Assembly (NCBI GenBank): GCA_963517825.1
Contig: CAUQGB010000001.1
Coordinates: 1 to 64,000, forward strand
DNA length: 64,000 nucleotides
Source: Nanogingivalis sp963517825
GTDB lineage: Bacteria > Patescibacteriota > Saccharimonadia > Saccharimonadales > Saccharimonadaceae
Direction of reading: 5' to 3'
Positions 1 to 7,122 of this stretch are shown here, one piece after another. The notes below the pieces were generated by a model. The model searched no databases and had not been told where the DNA came from. It saw only the letters and a list, made by a program, of their open reading frames with translations. Both the position numbers and the translations under genes were made by a program. How positions within the stretch are numbered: position 1 is the stretch's first letter; each line of letters opens with the position of its first letter.

Positions 1-639
1 AATCATCACAAGAACAAATTAGAAAATATTAAAACCATAACTATCGGTTATGCTCGTGTCAGTTCGACAGATAATCGGCAAGAATTGGGGTTATCTGTTC
101 AAAAAGAAGCACTCAGCTTTTGCGACAAGCTCTATATCGAAAAAGATTCAGGTGGGAATCAGGAGAGACAACAGCTTGACGAAGCGTTAAAATTAGCCAA
201 AAATTATGCTAAACAAGGCGTTAAAACAGATTTTGTTGTGTATAAATTAGATAGACTTACGAGAAAGATGCTTCACCTCTCTGCTATCATTGAAGATTTA
301 AGCAAACATGGTATTCATCTTCAATCTATTCATGAAAATATTGAAACAGATTCTTTAACTGGGAAATTCTTTTGTTTGATGTTGGGTTATGTGGCAGAAT
401 GGGAGCTTCAAGCAATTTCTGAACGCACTAAAGACGGACTCCGTAAAGCTAAAGAAAAGGGTGTGAAACTTGGTAATAAAGGGTTGCCTAAAGATACCGA
501 AAAACAAATAATCGAGCAATACCTACGAAAAGAAAATTCTGTTCGAAATATAGCCAATCAACTGGATATTTCCACCGCAACTATTTATAATGTGCTAAAG
601 CGCAATGGTATTCAAATAAATAGAAGAAATCACCTATAA
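1..639 (+). CDS. Serine recombinase (resolvase/invertase family), 5' truncated by window edge
   Basis: Site-specific serine recombinase that would cut and rejoin DNA at paired short sites. The frame is open from base 1 and contains no ATG before the catalytic region. The TTG at 85 cannot be the start because the nucleophile motif YARVSS (codons 17-22) lies upstream of it, so the true start is outside the window. Visible parts are the N-terminal catalytic core, the VYKLDRLTRK motif, the GYVAEWE...SERTKDGL segment leading into the long helix, and a C-terminal helix-turn-helix (SVRNIANQLDISTATIYNVL). It is short like plasmid or transposon resolvases. It is followed by 28-bp repeats that could be its target sites and by small Cys-rich genes, so it probably belongs to an acquired element. 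Confidence 0.9.
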   Translation, partial: NHHKNKLENIKTITIGYARVSSTDNRQELGLSVQKEALSFCDKLYIEKDSGGNQERQQLDEALKLAKNYAKQGVKTDFVVYKLDRLTRKMLHLSAIIEDLSKHGIHLQSIHENIETDSLTGKFFCLMLGYVAEWELQAISERTKDGLRKAKEKGVKLGNKGLPKDTEKQIIEQYLRKENSVRNIANQLDISTATIYNVLKRNGIQINRRNHL

Positions 640-643
640 TTGA

Positions 644-672
644 TTGACAAATCCTTAGAAAAATAGTAAATT
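644..672 (+). promoter_or_regulatory. Promoter, TTGACA-17-TAAATT
   Basis: A -35 TTGACA at 644-649 is followed after 17 bp by TAAATT at 667-672. It starts just after the recombinase stop, and its start point would fall directly beside the first 28-bp repeat at 686, so that repeat could act as an operator. Confidence 0.5.
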
Positions 673-685
673 AAACCTATCAACA

Positions 686-713
686 GTTTTAGTAAACGGT
701 CGTCAACTAAAAC
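686..713 (+). repeat. 28-bp imperfect palindrome, copy 1 (candidate recombinase or operator site)
   Basis: Begins GTTTTAGT and ends ACTAAAAC (8-bp outer arms) around a central AACGGTCGT. The reverse complement of 801-828 matches it at most positions. A 28-bp site with outer dyads is the size of a resolvase binding subsite; a repressor site is the alternative. Confidence 0.6.
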
Positions 714-800
714 AATGAAAAAATAAAAATGCCAATTCAACAAGGTAACTAAAACCTTATTAAACCAGCATTTAAAATATTTTTATTGATAACCTTGATT

Positions 801-828
801 GTTTTAACAAACGACCGTTCACTAAAAC
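801..828 (-). repeat. 28-bp imperfect palindrome, copy 2, inverted relative to copy 1
   Basis: Begins GTTTTAAC, ends ACTAAAAC and carries ACGACCGTT, the reverse complement of the core of copy 1, about 90 bp away. An 11-base piece of the same motif (TTTAGTGAACG) recurs at 1763-1773, at the far end of the small-gene cluster. Confidence 0.6.
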
Positions 829-884
829 AAGCTCAGCCCCTATTGTAGCAGGGATTTTTTGAGTTTAAATAAGAAAGGGGGTAT

Positions 885-906
885 TTCGTATTTAAATAGA
901 TACGAA
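885..906. repeat. Inverted repeat TTCGTAT-8-ATACGAA
   Basis: Perfect 7-bp arms separated by 8 bases, 45 bp upstream of the gene at 952. It lies where an operator would be expected; the rest of the 640-951 gap holds only the promoter and the two 28-bp repeats. Confidence 0.5.
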
Positions 907-951
907 TTTTCATGATTGCTACAAAATATATAGATTTTATAAGGAGAAAGT

Positions 952-1344
952 ATGTTACTGGTTGTAATTGTAGCTATTGGAGTAATTTTATGGTTTATTA
1001 GAAAATCTTCCATTGATAAGTATAGTCAGAAGCAAGAATTGGCTATGAGAATTCTTGAAACAGCTAAACAATTACGTTTAGAGCATCTTGCTGATATTAA
1101 CGAACTCGGTGGGCAAATGGCTTCGGCAGACCGTGAACAATACATTAGCTTAACTCAAGAAAGAGAGTTAACCGAAACAGTTATAAGGGATCTTGAAAAC
1201 ATTATCAGCTGTTTGCAAGATATATTGCAATGGAGACCAGAACCATCAGCTGGGCGTAACGGAATCCAAAACGCTATTTTTGCCTTACAAAGACAAACTG
1301 GCTATACTTTGGAAGAATTAGCTCAAGATTTAGGGGTTAAATAG
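952..1344 (+). CDS. Small membrane-anchored hypothetical protein
   Basis: 130 residues, no family recognised. Residues 1-16 form one hydrophobic N-terminal helix (LLVVIVAIGVILWFI) followed by RK, so the rest is probably cytoplasmic. Residues 25-90 are predicted helical and charged, suggesting a coiled coil, and the C-terminus (TGYTLEELAQDLGVK) looks like a short helix-turn-helix fragment. The ATG has AAGGAG 5 nt upstream. It starts a run of four same-strand small genes following the recombinase. The word TTTCGAAA, common elsewhere in the window, is absent here, consistent with an acquired segment. Function unknown. Confidence 0.7.
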   Translation: MLLVVIVAIGVILWFIRKSSIDKYSQKQELAMRILETAKQLRLEHLADINELGGQMASADREQYISLTQERELTETVIRDLENIISCLQDILQWRPEPSAGRNGIQNAIFALQRQTGYTLEELAQDLGVK

Positions 1345-1363
1345 TGTAGAAAGAGGTTTTATC

Positions 1364-1513
1364 ATGGGAAATGTTAATGCTTGGGTTTGTGCTTGCGAAA
1401 GAGAGCGTGGAGCTGGAAATAAATGTGAACATTGCAGGCATGCTATTGTTAATGATTTCAGCAATCATATGTGTCAATACTACGGTCAATGCCAAAAGAA
1501 ATTCGGTTGGTGA
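1364..1513 (+). CDS. Small cysteine/histidine-rich protein (49 aa)
   Basis: 49 residues with six cysteines: VCACERER near the N-terminus, a central CEHCRH and a later CQYYGQC. The spacing suggests a structural zinc site, though no known family is recognised. The ATG at 1364 is preceded by an AGAGG-type ribosome site and follows the 952 gene by 19 nt. Its TGA stop lies 5 nt before the next small gene, so the three zinc-ribbon-like genes are probably co-translated. The 'CEHC' pattern resembles small accessory proteins of phage or plasmid origin, but that is only an impression. Confidence 0.65.
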   Translation: MGNVNAWVCACERERGAGNKCEHCRHAIVNDFSNHMCQYYGQCQKKFGW

Positions 1514-1518
1514 TAAAT

Positions 1519-1629
1519 ATGATTAAACTAATCCGAAAACTCATTTCAGCAACTATTGAATGCCCAACTTGCGGAAGAGAAACAAGCGACCGACCAGAAC
1601 GGTGTAGCCATTGCGGTAATAAACTATAG
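1519..1629 (+). CDS. Mini zinc-ribbon protein (36 aa)
   Basis: 36 residues: a short basic helix (MIKLIRKLISATI) followed by a classic two-knuckle zinc ribbon, CPTCGRE...CSHCGNKL, with two CxxC pairs 13 residues apart. Such ribbons bind one zinc ion and serve as DNA, RNA or protein docking modules. It begins 5 nt after the preceding stop. Stop TAG at 1627-1629 overlaps the AGGAG ribosome site of the next gene, so translation is coupled. Function unknown. Confidence 0.65.
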   Translation: MIKLIRKLISATIECPTCGRETSDRPERCSHCGNKL

Positions 1630-1639
1630 GAGCATAAAT

Positions 1640-1777
1640 ATGACTGAAAAATGCACAAAATGCCAAGAAGTTTTATGGTTTTATGCAGAAGATAGAGCGC
1701 GTGGTAAAGTAATAAAAGTTTGTAAAAATCCTAATTGTACAATGTATAATTTTCAAATCTCCTTTAGTGAACGATAG
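1640..1777 (+). CDS. Small zinc-ribbon-like protein (45 aa)
   Basis: 45 residues with CTKCQEVLWFYAEDRARGK followed by CKNPNCTMYNF, i.e. a CxxC plus CxxxxC knuckle pair like a degenerate zinc ribbon. The start chosen is ATG 1640 with AGGAG 7 nt upstream; an in-frame TTG at 1556 would overlap the previous gene fully and lacks a ribosome site. The last codons (TCC TTT AGT GAA CGA) overlap the third partial copy of the 28-bp repeat motif. A terminator follows 12 nt after the stop, closing the unit. Confidence 0.65.
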   Translation: MTEKCTKCQEVLWFYAEDRARGKVIKVCKNPNCTMYNFQISFSER

Positions 1778-1789
1778 TTGAATATATGA

Positions 1790-1817
1790 AAAAGACGGCT
1801 TATTTGAACCGTCTTTT
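1790..1817 (+). terminator. Rho-independent terminator of the small-gene cluster
   Basis: AAAAGACGG, 10-nt loop, CCGTCTTTT. Perfect 9-bp stem with A-run and T-run on either side. Confidence 0.85.
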
Positions 1818-1913
1818 AATTAGCTTATAAGATGCATGAACTCAGATTATTTTAGAGTGCTGAGTGTCAGCCAGTCTTTTTGCGAGGTTTAAGGACTTTA
1901 CGAAAGCCAAAAA

Positions 1914-2264
1914 TTATTCAAAAAAGCTCAAACTACGATATCCGATAAAACTACCATCTTCACCGTATGCAGGTTCACCAGCCATCAATAAATCAGAAAT
2001 TATCCGGCCTTCAGCTCTTGCGGCATACGCAATACCAAAATCTACAATATAGAGTATACCAACCTTGAAGGGCGGTAAATCTCTTATTTCAATAGATTCA
2101 ACCTTCGACATTGGAACCCCTCCAAGTGCTCCATTGCTGAAGATCTCAATCTCTATTTCAGGACTATAACATTCTGATTCAATTTTTAATATAGTTACAT
2201 TGTCTTCATCTACAATATTAATTGTATGCTTCGTAAGATTAAAGATTTCATTATTGGCCATCAT
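1914..2264 (-). CDS. Hypothetical protein resembling small phage/bacterial 'NLTPH' proteins
   Basis: 116 residues. The start is the ATGATG at 2264-2259 with a perfect AGGAGG 4 nt upstream; a longer in-frame ATG at 2309 lies inside a stable hairpin of the leader. Residues near the N-terminus read FNLTKHTINIVDEDN. Later parts read GILYIVDFGIAYAA, RIISDLLMAGEPAYGEDGSF and IGYRSLSFF. From memory this order (NLTPH, YIVS..VA, DL..P, G.IIGxxxL) recalls a family of small proteins found in phages and actinobacteria whose function is unknown; I could not verify this. Transcribed from a strong promoter with a structured 150-nt leader. Confidence 0.7.
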   Translation of the reverse strand: MMANNEIFNLTKHTINIVDEDNVTILKIESECYSPEIEIEIFSNGALGGVPMSKVESIEIRDLPPFKVGILYIVDFGIAYAARAEGRIISDLLMAGEPAYGEDGSFIGYRSLSFFE

Positions 2265-2410
2265 TATGACCTCCTTTTTTCCATTTTTGCTTTTCAGCAC
2301 TGAATCCATAATTTTTTTATAGACTCAGCGCCAAAAAGCAAACTTCAAAAGAGTTTTTTAGCTTTCGAAAAATAAAATGTACGAATTAGAAATTTTAAAA
2401 GCTCAATCCG
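2265..2410 (-). promoter_or_regulatory. Structured 5' leader
   Basis: Between the promoter and the AGGAGG lie two long hairpins when read on the minus strand. The first pairs AATGTACG with CGTACATT. The second pairs GCGCTGAGTC with GATTCAGTGC, extended by a GCTTTT/AAAAGC pair (about 2282-2341). A TTTCGAAA lies between them. It could be a cis-regulatory RNA; no known riboswitch class is recognised. Confidence 0.45.
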
Positions 2411-2416
2411 TACATT

Positions 2417-2445
2417 ATTTTAACATATTTCTTTAAAAAAGTCAA
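2417..2445 (-). promoter_or_regulatory. Promoter, TTGACT-17-TAAAAT
   Basis: On the minus strand, -35 TTGACT (2445-2440) and -10 TAAAAT (2422-2417) with a preceding TG, 17 bp apart. Drives the 1914-2264 gene. Confidence 0.8.
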
Positions 2446-2449
2446 TACA

Positions 2450-3961
2450 CTAGAGATTCAACTCCGGGTAGATGTCTTTCGTAATTTCTGAGATTTCATG
2501 CTTTAATTGCGGGAAAGGCACACCTTCACGAGCAGTAACCCCTTCGAAAATCCAAAAGACACGCTCTGAATATCCCATTCCACAAGCTGGCGGCATTCCG
2601 TATTCTAACATCTCAACATAATCAATATCAAGCATCATCGCTTCATCATCACCATTATCTCGCATTTTTTGTTGTTCAACAAAACGATTCAGCTGGTCAA
2701 TCGGATCGTTCAATTCACTAAATAAATTACACAACTCTGAACCCGCAATCACAACTTGTGCTCGCTGCGTCATTTCTGGCGAGTTTGGGTGAGTCTTTGC
2801 AAGTGGTGAAATAAATGTAGGCGTGTTAACCAGCCAAATTGGCCCTGCGACATCTTTTCGAATATTTTTCCATAACTTATCAATTCCACGGGCTTTATTT
2901 TCAGTCTGCTCAACTTCTAAATTGTTAGCTTTCAAAGCCACTTTAACTTCTTCAAGCGAACAAGTGTAGGGATTTAAACCATATCGCCTTTCGATAGTTT
3001 CAGCATAATCCCATTCCTCCCACTTTTTCGAAAGGTCAACATCAAAGTTACCAAGCTTAAATTGTAAAGCTCCAAAAGTTTGCTCTAGAACATATTTGAA
3101 CATTTCTTCTTGGAATTTCAAACCATCTCGCCAATCCCAATAAGCCGCATACCATTCCATAGCAATATGTTCAGGCAAATGCTCATCAGAGTAATTCTCA
3201 TTTCGAAAACGTGGGCCAAGATCATAAACTTTTTCAAAACCAGCACCAAGCAAACGCTTTAACGGCAGCTCATGGCTAATTCGAAGATAAAATTGAGCAT
3301 TATCAAGTGCATCCATATGTGTTACAAATGGATTAGCATCAGCACCACCGGTTGTATGCTCAAGAACAGGAATATTAATTTCAAAAAAACCCCTTGCGTT
3401 CAAAAAATCGCGTGTTGCTTGCCAAAACTTCGAACGGCGTACAAAACGGTCACGAACTTCAATATTTACATTCATATCAACATAACGCCTTCGAAAACGC
3501 TCTTCCTTATTCGTAAAACCATCTTGCTCAGTTGGCATCGGGCGAAGAGATTTAGAAAGAAGCTTTAGCTCTTGTGTTTCGACTGAAATTTCACCAGTTT
3601 TCGAACGAATCACTTTTCCGTTTGCCTGAACGAAATCGCCAACATCAAGTAGATTTAGATCTCTTAAACCAATTAGATTCTGCTCTTTCGAGGTTTCAGC
3701 TAGATTTTGAGCCGTAATAAAAAGCTGAATCTTACCCGAAAAATCACGCAAAACAATAAATGCCAATTTACCAAACTTTCGAATACCCGCAATTCGCCCA
3801 GCAATTTTAACTTCATCCCCCTCCATTGAGTCAAAATTGTTCACAATTTCGCCCGCCATTGCAGTGCGTTCAGTTTTAGCTGGATACGGATTTAAGCCGA
3901 GATTTTTAATTTCTTCTAATTTTCTTAATCGCTCTTCGCGTAGTTCTTTCATTGTAGCCAT
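2450..3961 (-). CDS. lysS: Lysine--tRNA ligase (class II)
   Basis: Charges tRNA-Lys with lysine in the cytoplasm. The N-terminal OB-fold anticodon-binding domain (GRIAGIRKFGKLAFIVLRDF) is followed by the class II catalytic core: RRRYVDMNVN, motif 2 around RFRNENYSDEHLPEHIAMEW, and a motif 3 that reads GMGYSERVFWIFEG, more divergent than the usual GIDRLVML form but keeping the arginine. About 503 residues, normal for LysRS. The in-frame ATG at 3982 overlaps the -10 box, so ATG 3961, 11 nt after that box, is chosen; the mRNA would be essentially leaderless. AspRS/AsnRS are less likely given the LysRS-type motif order. Confidence 0.95.
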   Translation of the reverse strand: MATMKELREERLRKLEEIKNLGLNPYPAKTERTAMAGEIVNNFDSMEGDEVKIAGRIAGIRKFGKLAFIVLRDFSGKIQLFITAQNLAETSKEQNLIGLRDLNLLDVGDFVQANGKVIRSKTGEISVETQELKLLSKSLRPMPTEQDGFTNKEERFRRRYVDMNVNIEVRDRFVRRSKFWQATRDFLNARGFFEINIPVLEHTTGGADANPFVTHMDALDNAQFYLRISHELPLKRLLGAGFEKVYDLGPRFRNENYSDEHLPEHIAMEWYAAYWDWRDGLKFQEEMFKYVLEQTFGALQFKLGNFDVDLSKKWEEWDYAETIERRYGLNPYTCSLEEVKVALKANNLEVEQTENKARGIDKLWKNIRKDVAGPIWLVNTPTFISPLAKTHPNSPEMTQRAQVVIAGSELCNLFSELNDPIDQLNRFVEQQKMRDNGDDEAMMLDIDYVEMLEYGMPPACGMGYSERVFWIFEGVTAREGVPFPQLKHEISEITKDIYPELNL

Positions 3962-3972
3962 AATTAACTCAT

Positions 3973-4001
3973 ATTTTAGCATATTTTCGATTTTTTTTCA
4001 A
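3973..4001 (-). promoter_or_regulatory. lysS promoter, TTGAAA-17-TAAAAT
   Basis: -35 at 4001-3996 and -10 at 3978-3973; the lysS ATG begins 11 nt further, which leaves a 5' leader of only a few bases. Confidence 0.75.
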
Positions 4002-4017
4002 TTTTTTTAAAAAGCAC

Positions 4018-4046
4018 TTGACTTTTTTATTTTTTAGTGATATTAT
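4018..4046 (+). promoter_or_regulatory. Promoter, TTGACT-17-TATTAT
   Basis: Strong consensus promoter for the 39-aa gene at 4085; the leader contains AGTCC-AC-GGACT and then CGGAGG. Confidence 0.85.
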
Positions 4047-4084
4047 ACAAAAATCAGTCCACGGACTTAAAACGGAGGTGTCGT

Positions 4085-4204
4085 ATGACAAGTTCTTTAC
4101 AACTATCTAGTGATCTCGCAGCAAAACCTTCCCTAACAGAAGTTCAAGTTAAAAAACAGGAACCTAGCGAAGGTTCTAAATTTGAATACTGGCCAGATCA
4201 TTAG
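4085..4204 (+). CDS. Orphan small protein (39 aa)
   Basis: 39 hydrophilic residues (MTSSLQLSSDLAAKPSLTEV... ending FEYWPDH), no transmembrane segment, no recognised family. Evidence that it is real: its own consensus promoter 39 nt upstream, GGAGG 7 nt before the ATG, and a perfect 20-bp hairpin terminator 8 nt after the stop. One of a set of single-gene transcription units on the plus strand between minus-strand housekeeping genes. It may be a peptide that acts outside the cell or a modified precursor, but nothing in the sequence proves this. Confidence 0.7.
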   Translation: MTSSLQLSSDLAAKPSLTEVQVKKQEPSEGSKFEYWPDH

Positions 4205-4212
4205 AAACTTCA

Positions 4213-4236
4213 CCCTCGAAAATTTTCGAGGGCTTT
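4213..4236 (+). terminator. Terminator
   Basis: CCCTCGAAAA directly followed by its exact complement TTTTCGAGGG, then CTTTT. Confidence 0.85.
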
Positions 4237-4240
4237 TAAT

Positions 4241-4269
4241 TTGACTTTTTATATATTTTGTGTTATTAT
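4241..4269 (+). promoter_or_regulatory. Promoter, TTGACT-17-TATTAT
   Basis: Begins 5 nt after the previous terminator. The leader has a small AGCC-GAAA-GGCT hairpin with a GNRA-type loop, then TTGGAGG. Confidence 0.85.
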
Positions 4270-4312
4270 AGTAAAATCCTATAGCCGAAAGGCTCTAAAT
4301 TGGAGGCACTTT

Positions 4313-4585
4313 ATGTCTATGTTCCTTAAGCATGATCTCGTTCAGGTCTTACTCAGCAAAGATTCAAGAGGTAACTCTTGTATAACTTTCGCTGAGATAA
4401 AAGAAACTCTGCCTGAAGAAAAATGCGTTATAGTTCATAATATAGTAACTTTTCGTGGTAAATCCCCACTTAAAGCTCCAGAAGGAGCAGAAATTGTAAT
4501 GGAAGGTTCAAAAATTCCATTCAAGAGAATTTTAAAAAGTAGCGAACGGGAAATGCTAGCTTTACAAAATCGCTACCGACGCTAA
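4313..4585 (+). CDS. Orphan small cytoplasmic protein (90 aa)
   Basis: 90 residues, no family recognised. Start ATG 4313 with TTGGAGG 6 nt upstream; the in-frame ATG at 4241 is the -35 box itself and is rejected. The sequence is mixed alpha/beta (LVQVLLSKDSRGNSCITFAE, KCVIVHNIVTFRGKS, GAEIVMEGSKIPFKRIL) with a basic C-terminus, and has no signal or membrane helix. The short beta-rich centre could be a small nucleic-acid-binding fold, but this is a guess. Single-gene unit with its own promoter and a terminator immediately downstream that also serves the convergent gene. Confidence 0.7.
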   Translation: MSMFLKHDLVQVLLSKDSRGNSCITFAEIKETLPEEKCVIVHNIVTFRGKSPLKAPEGAEIVMEGSKIPFKRILKSSEREMLALQNRYRR

Positions 4586-4591
4586 AAAGAC

Positions 4592-4615
4592 AAAACCCGC
4601 ATCTTCGCGGGTTTT
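4592..4615. terminator. Bidirectional terminator
   Basis: AAAACCCGC-6-GCGGGTTTT between two convergent genes, with A and T runs on both sides. Confidence 0.9.
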
Positions 4616-4623
4616 AAAAATTA

Positions 4624-6378
4624 TTATTTTCCAAAAATAAGTCGCAAATAATCTTTCATCATTCGAGAGCCAGAGATCACAGGAATATAGCCTTTTAGCT
4701 GTTTTCGAATTTGTTTTTCAAGTAAATAATCATCTTTAAAAATCTGTCCAGCCCGATTCATTTGAAGATACAAAGACTTCAATTCGTCATTATAATTTGC
4801 GCCACTAACTTCCAAGCAAGGTGCTGGCGAAATATCCGCAACACCACCATCAGCCGTTGAAATTAACATTTTAAGATTCGCTAAATCTTTCATAAACGAA
4901 GTTCCGCAAGCTTCTAGCCCAACAATTGGCACATTTATCGAGATATCTGAGCCAACAGCTAAGGCTAAGCCTAATTCTTCATCATAATCTTGAATAAAAT
5001 GAACCCTTTCACGCAAAAAATCATCTGATTCAATTTTCGAAAGCACAGAATTTAAAGTAGCTCGCATCTCAGTATCGCCTTGATGCACTTTTCCCGCCAA
5101 AATATAATGAGCGTTATTTTCTCGCAAAATTCGGCGAAGCTCTTCCATGTTTTCGAAAGGCATCCAAGGGCGTTTATAAGATACAAATCGCCGTTTAAAA
5201 TCAAAAAGCATCGCATTTTCAGGGATTTGCACTACATGGCCATATTGATCTTTTCTATGAGCTAAAATCTGGTTTAGTTTTCTTCGACCAATCTTTCGAA
5301 AATCTCGAATATTTTTTGCACTAATTTTTGTTAGATTTTCTTTATAGTTCTCTGTCGGCAAATCAAATTTATCAAAAATATCTTTATTTCGAAAATCTTC
5401 TAAAATCTCAGGCAAAACCCAAGTTGGCAAATCAATTCCATTTGTTACAGCTTTAAATTTAATTTTATCACCATTAATATCATGATAATCTGCAACATTT
5501 GCGTGAAGCCGCGAAACACCATTTTTTGCTTCAGCAAGCTCAATTGTTAAAGTTGAAAGCTTCAATCTATCATTTCGAAAAAGCCCAAAAATCCAGGTTT
5601 TCAGTGCCGAAGATTCAATGTTCGGCATCACAATTCGGTTAAATTGATCAAAAGAGAATTCGCTTTCCGCCGCTTGAACAAGTGTGTGATTTGTGTAGAG
5701 TGTATGTTTTCGAACATAAACAATCGCCTCGTAAAGATTCATTCCATTTCGAACAAGTTCATCAAGCCGAGCAACAGCTGCAAAAATCGTGGCGGTCTCA
5801 TTCAATTGAATAACTGAAGGTTTTAATCCAACCATCTTCAGCGCTTTATAACCACCAAAACCAAGCGAAACTTCTTGATAAAGCCTGTGGTCGCCAGAGC
5901 CATCTCCAGCATAAAGCTCGCCAAAATTACTTTCGCCCATTGTTAAAAATCGGGTTGAACCGAGAATTTTTTGAAAAATATTTAGGCGGGCTGGTGGCAT
6001 ATTTTCAGTGTAAATTTCAACATCATCAAGATATTCAAAACCAAACTCCTCAGGATTGACTGAAATAAATTCTTCTCGTTGGTCAAGATTATGGATTGAC
6101 TGATGAAGCTCTCTTCGGTAAAACGGCGTTACACAAACAAATGGGATTTCAAGCTTTTCAGCTACCCTTCGCGTATCTGCTGCCAAAACACCAAGCCCAC
6201 CGCCACCTTTAATACCGTTGCTTTTGTCATAAACCTCCATCGTAAAATAAACATAAGGGCGTTCAGGAGATAATTTTTTAGTTAAATTCGCACGCTCAAT
6301 TGCCTCATAGAATTCACTAACATCTTCAATATTTTGGCCAACTCGCCTTCGGTTAATTTTTTCGAAATAATTTTCCAC
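4624..6378 (-). CDS. GT35 alpha-glucan phosphorylase-like enzyme
   Basis: Probably breaks down or remodels alpha-1,4-glucans by phosphorolysis, giving glucose-1-phosphate. Motifs in order: VYFTMEVYDKSNGIKGGGGL with LGVLAADTRR (the MEY...GGLG-LAGD region), AVTNGIDLPTWV, RRFVSYKRP, ILAGKVHQGD, and GLEACGTSFMKD, where the lysine matches the PLP-binding lysine of phosphorylases, then DGGVADI. About 585 residues, shorter than the 700-850 of typical GlgP. The first in-frame start (TTG 6420) overlaps the -10 box; GTG 6381/6378 has AAGGA upstream and is preferred. An alternative is a nonphosphorolytic GT35-like glucosyltransferase. Confidence 0.8.
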   Translation of the reverse strand: MENYFEKINRRRVGQNIEDVSEFYEAIERANLTKKLSPERPYVYFTMEVYDKSNGIKGGGGLGVLAADTRRVAEKLEIPFVCVTPFYRRELHQSIHNLDQREEFISVNPEEFGFEYLDDVEIYTENMPPARLNIFQKILGSTRFLTMGESNFGELYAGDGSGDHRLYQEVSLGFGGYKALKMVGLKPSVIQLNETATIFAAVARLDELVRNGMNLYEAIVYVRKHTLYTNHTLVQAAESEFSFDQFNRIVMPNIESSALKTWIFGLFRNDRLKLSTLTIELAEAKNGVSRLHANVADYHDINGDKIKFKAVTNGIDLPTWVLPEILEDFRNKDIFDKFDLPTENYKENLTKISAKNIRDFRKIGRRKLNQILAHRKDQYGHVVQIPENAMLFDFKRRFVSYKRPWMPFENMEELRRILRENNAHYILAGKVHQGDTEMRATLNSVLSKIESDDFLRERVHFIQDYDEELGLALAVGSDISINVPIVGLEACGTSFMKDLANLKMLISTADGGVADISPAPCLEVSGANYNDELKSLYLQMNRAGQIFKDDYLLEKQIRKQLKGYIPVISGSRMMKDYLRLIFGK

Positions 6379-6443
6379 CACTTTTCCTTTTAGATTATTC
6401 TTATGTTTATATTTTATCAAATTTTCAAATTTTTATCAAATAA

Positions 6444-6472
6444 TTGACAAGATAAATTAAAAGTGTTATTAT
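6444..6472 (+). promoter_or_regulatory. Promoter, TTGACA-17-TATTAT
   Basis: Drives the tandem small membrane genes at 6503 and 6798; -10 is preceded by TGT. Confidence 0.85.
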
Positions 6473-6502
6473 TTATATATTCTATATTTGGAGGTACATT
6501 TT

Positions 6503-6751
6503 ATGTCATATCATGATCACTCAAAAGATGATGAAGGCTTTGGAGGTTGCATATTAATTATTGCCCTCTTCTTTTCAATATTGCTATTAATATTTCAATT
6601 TGGAAGATCAACAGTTTCGTTGAAAAAGGAAATTATAGTCGAAAACAGCAATCTTACTAGCTATATAGAAGCTGCTGAAAAATTAGAATTAGACTATAAA
6701 ATAGAAAATTCCGGAGATAAGAAAAAAATAATTATTTCTTTCTCAAAATAA
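6503..6751 (+). CDS. Small single-pass membrane protein, paralogue A (82 aa)
   Basis: 82 residues. A short His/Asp-rich N-terminus (MSYHDHSKDDEGF) precedes one strongly hydrophobic helix (residues 16-33), followed by a roughly 45-residue soluble domain: LKKEIIVENSNLTSYIEAAE, KLELDYKIEN, KKIIISF. The same pattern recurs in the next gene, so the pair arose by duplication. The ATG at 6503 has TTGGAGG upstream; an earlier in-frame ATG (6488) overlaps that ribosome site and is rejected. Function unknown; the soluble part could sit outside the cell or in the cytoplasm. Confidence 0.7.
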   Translation: MSYHDHSKDDEGFGGCILIIALFFSILLLIFQFGRSTVSLKKEIIVENSNLTSYIEAAEKLELDYKIENSGDKKKIIISFSK

Positions 6752-6797
6752 CTCATTTCGGAAGTCAGCTTATATTCTATTTCGGAGGTTTATTCTT

Positions 6798-7082
6798 ATG
6801 AATGAAAAACATAAAGACGATGCTGCTACATTCTTTACTTTTTGTATATACATGTGCGCCATATTAGCTCTAGTCTCTTTATGGGTTAAATTTCAAAATT
6901 TGCCCGAGCTACAAAAAGAAAAGCAAAGAAATCAAATCAAAGCAGAGCTTGTTAAGAAAGGTGATTTAATTACAGTTAAAAATAACGAACTGGAAGATTA
7001 TACAGCAGTTCTTAACAGTCTAAACCTAAGCTATAAACTAGAAAAGAATGACAGTCAAACAGTCATTCATGTTAATCGTTAG
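6798..7082 (+). CDS. Small single-pass membrane protein, paralogue B (94 aa)
   Basis: 94 residues with one membrane helix (about 10-31, containing two cysteines) and a soluble tail. The tail (KGDLITVKNNELEDYTAVLN, SLNLSYKLEKN, TVIHV) aligns with the tail of the preceding 82-aa protein: K..(I/L)I, N.(E)L..Y, L.L.YK(I/L)E. Even the leaders are alike (TTCTAT.TT.GGAGG), which points to tandem duplication of the whole unit. No promoter of its own is seen, so it is probably co-transcribed from 6444. No known family. Confidence 0.7.
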   Translation: MNEKHKDDAATFFTFCIYMCAILALVSLWVKFQNLPELQKEKQRNQIKAELVKKGDLITVKNNELEDYTAVLNSLNLSYKLEKNDSQTVIHVNR

Positions 7083-7086
7083 TATA

Positions 7087-7108
7087 AGTCAGCAAACGCT
7101 GGCTTTTC
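7087..7108 (+). terminator. Terminator (AGTCAG-6-CTGGCT type)
   Basis: Six-bp stem AGTCAG/CTGGCT followed by TTTTCTTTTT; nearly identical to the one at 35652. Confidence 0.7.
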
Positions 7109-7122
7109 TTTTTCGAAAAAAT

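Noticed and set aside
4241..4312. N-terminal extension of the 90-aa orphan protein
   Set aside because: It begins on the -35 box and lies upstream of TTGGAGG.
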